Position numbers and translations under genes: made by a program
Part shown: piece by piece, positions 62,519 to 64,000 of the stretch
Layout: the number at the start of each line of letters is the position of its first letter
How positions within the stretch are numbered: the stretch's first letter is position 1
The notes under the pieces: generated by a model
Databases searched by the model: none
Told to the model about the DNA's origin: nothing
The model's input: the letters and a program-made list of their open reading frames with translations, nothing else
Assembly (NCBI RefSeq): GCF_010119975.1
Contig: NZ_CP048222.1
Span: 7,416,501 to 7,480,500 of the forward strand
DNA length: 64,000 nucleotides
Source: Rhodocytophaga rosea
GTDB lineage: Bacteria > Bacteroidota > Bacteroidia > Cytophagales > 172606-1
Direction: 5' to 3'

Positions 62519-63805
62519 TCAATTGTATATTAATTGACTGGCAAATTGCTCAAATTTTTTTAGTGGTGTAGTATCCCGGACCGCTTTGTTATAGGCAAGA
62601 TACCTTGTTTTATCAGGAAGTAATCCTTGAAACAACTCTTTTAACTCTTTTTCTGAATGAACAACATTGGGATATTCTTTCAATAAAAGATATTTATCAT
62701 TCTGATACTGGTGTACAAAATTTTTGATACTGAGCAAAGACTTGTCTTGTTGAAAGTATTCAAAATCTATAATGATGGAAGGCGTTTCTGTAAAACAGGC
62801 TTCAAAACCCAAGGTAGTACCCAGATGGATAAAAGCTTCAGCAAAATGGATTTTTATAAATTTTTCCATGATAAAATCCTCCTGAACCGACAGATCTTTG
62901 GACCGGAATTTATCATCCAGTATCACATTCGGCAATTCTTTTAACGACTCATAAATACTCCAGTCTTTCATAACCGGATAGGGCCGTACGACCAGGCGAA
63001 CATCCGGTAAATGTTTCTGCATGGCTTGGCTCAGCAAACGGATTACCTTAATTTCATCTGTTGCAATTTCGGGTGCACCTATGGCACAACCAAAATAAAT
63101 ATAGGGAAAGGAAAATGGTTTGCTGAGACTTGCTTCAGGAATAGACAAAAATTGATCTACATAAGCAAATTGAGAAGCGCCGGTAATCTGGATACGTTCC
63201 GGATGGATATGCTGCAATTTGATCATGTCTTCCCGTATGCCTTCATTCCACACTAAATAATCTACCTGATTGGAATATTTTACCTGTTTACAAGGATGGT
63301 CCCAGCTATACACATATATCTTTACTTTTTTACGTTCCCTGATTAAACGGGCCAGTAGGTAACTGTCGCTAATGTCAGTGAAACAAATAAACTCATCAAT
63401 ATCATCAATCGGAGTAGCCCCTTTGTATTGCAGGTGGTTCAGGTAATAATCATACGTCATGATTCTGGGTAACTTCATAGATAAGTCTAACCAGAACCTG
63501 GCTTTTTTCTGAACAGGTGCAGGGTTTAAGGAAATTTTAAAAACTTCCATCAGATAATAGTTCTGGATGCTTTCCGGAAGCTTGCCCAGGAAACGGAAGA
63601 GGTTATTGAGGATTAGATTTTGTGAGGTAGGAAGATTTTCGTCTGCCATGCGAACCTCAATCCTATCATTTACAAAACTTTTAATCTGCTGCAGATCTTC
63701 CTTTCTGACAAAAAGTACAACCTGGTGTTGCTGGCTGATAATATCGATTACTTTTCTGACATCATTCCGGAAATCGAAAAAATGCACCACAAAGCCTATT
63801 TTCAT
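62519..63805 (-). CDS. Putative GT-B glycosyltransferase of surface polysaccharide synthesis
   Basis: 428 residues from ATG 63805 (MKIGFVVHFF, a Rossmann first strand); an in-frame start 60 bases upstream adds an unlikely tail. No named family was recognised with certainty. The fold looks like two Rossmann halves: IGFVVHFFDFRNDVRKVIDI, then FSFPYIYFGCAIGAPEIATD, DVRLVVRPYPVMKDWS, and HLGTTLGFEACFTETPSIII, similar in tone to UDP-sugar epimerases and capsule glycerol-phosphate transferases. Context (acyltransferase and GT4-like gene on the same strand, 28-base gap) supports a polysaccharide role. Confidence 0.65.
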   Translation of the reverse strand: MKIGFVVHFFDFRNDVRKVIDIISQQHQVVLFVRKEDLQQIKSFVNDRIEVRMADENLPTSQNLILNNLFRFLGKLPESIQNYYLMEVFKISLNPAPVQKKARFWLDLSMKLPRIMTYDYYLNHLQYKGATPIDDIDEFICFTDISDSYLLARLIRERKKVKIYVYSWDHPCKQVKYSNQVDYLVWNEGIREDMIKLQHIHPERIQITGASQFAYVDQFLSIPEASLSKPFSFPYIYFGCAIGAPEIATDEIKVIRLLSQAMQKHLPDVRLVVRPYPVMKDWSIYESLKELPNVILDDKFRSKDLSVQEDFIMEKFIKIHFAEAFIHLGTTLGFEACFTETPSIIIDFEYFQQDKSLLSIKNFVHQYQNDKYLLLKEYPNVVHSEKELKELFQGLLPDKTRYLAYNKAVRDTTPLKKFEQFASQLIYN

Positions 63806-63909
63806 ATATAAATTCAGAATCTTGCCTGCATCGGGTAACGCAATATTTGTTACCTGTACAGGCAAAAGGTCTGTATTACGTTAAAGAGGATGGGACCAAT
63901 GTATAATGT

Positions 63910-63949
63910 ATCAAATAAAAGAGTAGAAAATACGATGATCCTCTACTCT
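63910..63949 (-). terminator. Probable terminator of ssb
   Basis: AGAGTAGA (63920-63927) and TCTACTCT (63942-63949) form an 8-bp stem with a 14-base loop; on the minus strand it is followed by a T-rich tract TTTTATTT. It is 15 bases after the ssb stop. Confidence 0.65.
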
Positions 63950-63963
63950 CTGCACGTGTTCAT

Positions 63964-64000
63964 TTAAAAAGGGAGGTCATTGTCGGAATCTTCGCCATTG
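63964..64000 (-). CDS. ssb: C-terminal tail of single-stranded DNA-binding protein (partial)
   Basis: On the minus strand the frame reads NGEDSDNDLPF then TAA (complement of 63964-63966). This is the hallmark acidic tip of SSB, the binding site for repair and replication partners such as RecQ, ExoI and PriA; Bacteroidota SSBs end in DLPF. Only 11 whole codons are inside the window; the OB-fold domain lies to the right. The short length rules out any other check. Confidence 0.75.
   Translation of the reverse strand, partial: NGEDSDNDLPF

Overview
The window comes from a member of the Bacteroidota, most likely a Cytophagales soil or plant-litter degrader (Rhodocytophaga-like; the genus is a guess). 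Evidence: a SusC/SusD pair with its own ECF sigma/FecR system, TAnnTTTG-type -7 promoter boxes, GH92 and GH9 enzymes, DUF1593/Sde182, ThuA and 'PVC-type' heme proteins, and little use of strong Shine-Dalgarno sites. No rRNA, tRNA, CRISPR array, phage or intact insertion sequence was seen.

Layout. (A) 1-13,856, plus strand: a sugar catabolic block. It holds the end of a fucose-isomerase-like enzyme, a two-subunit transketolase, a ribose-type ABC importer with a DUF2291 partner, an FGGY kinase, a secreted esterase, and three secreted Sde182/nucleoside-hydrolase-like paralogs. Together they suggest extracellular release of a (furanose?) sugar, its import, isomerisation, phosphorylation, and cleavage by transketolase; the set resembles the known apiose pathway. 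(B) 13,936-19,824: DUF6624 protein, RibBA with an altered GCH2 active-site loop, a PQQ-type sugar dehydrogenase lipoprotein, and an SDR/Atu4866 pair beside an AraC regulator. (C) 19,976-26,421: a DeoR repressor diverging from a GH9 / CE4-deacetylase / ROK kinase / MFS / SIS operon. The GH9 and deacetylase frames meet at A AAA AAG with a GGAGGTGA just upstream, a possible programmed -1 frameshift giving one 838-aa secreted enzyme. (D) 26,503-37,612, minus strand: ECF sigma, FecR, SusC (with STN domain), SusD, ThuA, and a giant SGNH/propeller/HEAT/cytochrome c protein. (E) 38,144-47,879: a mannoside locus with a GntR-UTRA regulator, a ROK kinase fused to phosphomannose isomerase, two GH92 mannosidases and an MFS sugar porter. 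A 28-bp palindrome covers the promoter and start codon of the fusion gene. (F) 48,304-57,656: an isoquinoline-oxidoreductase-like molybdoenzyme, a GMC oxidoreductase with a Tat subunit, DUF1080, a frameshifted formylglycine-enzyme-like gene and a second PVC-type cytochrome. (G) 57,657-59,114: gene-poor DNA. (H) 59,115-64,000: a DUF421 membrane protein with a zinc ribbon, a small secreted or membrane-anchored protein, three surface-polysaccharide genes, and the DLPF tail of single-stranded DNA-binding protein at the right edge.

Two genes (GH9/CE4 and the formylglycine-like gene) are each one base short in a homopolymer. This could be programmed frameshifting, real mutation or sequencing undercall, and is flagged wherever it matters. 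Family assignments come from recognised motifs and were not checked by database search.
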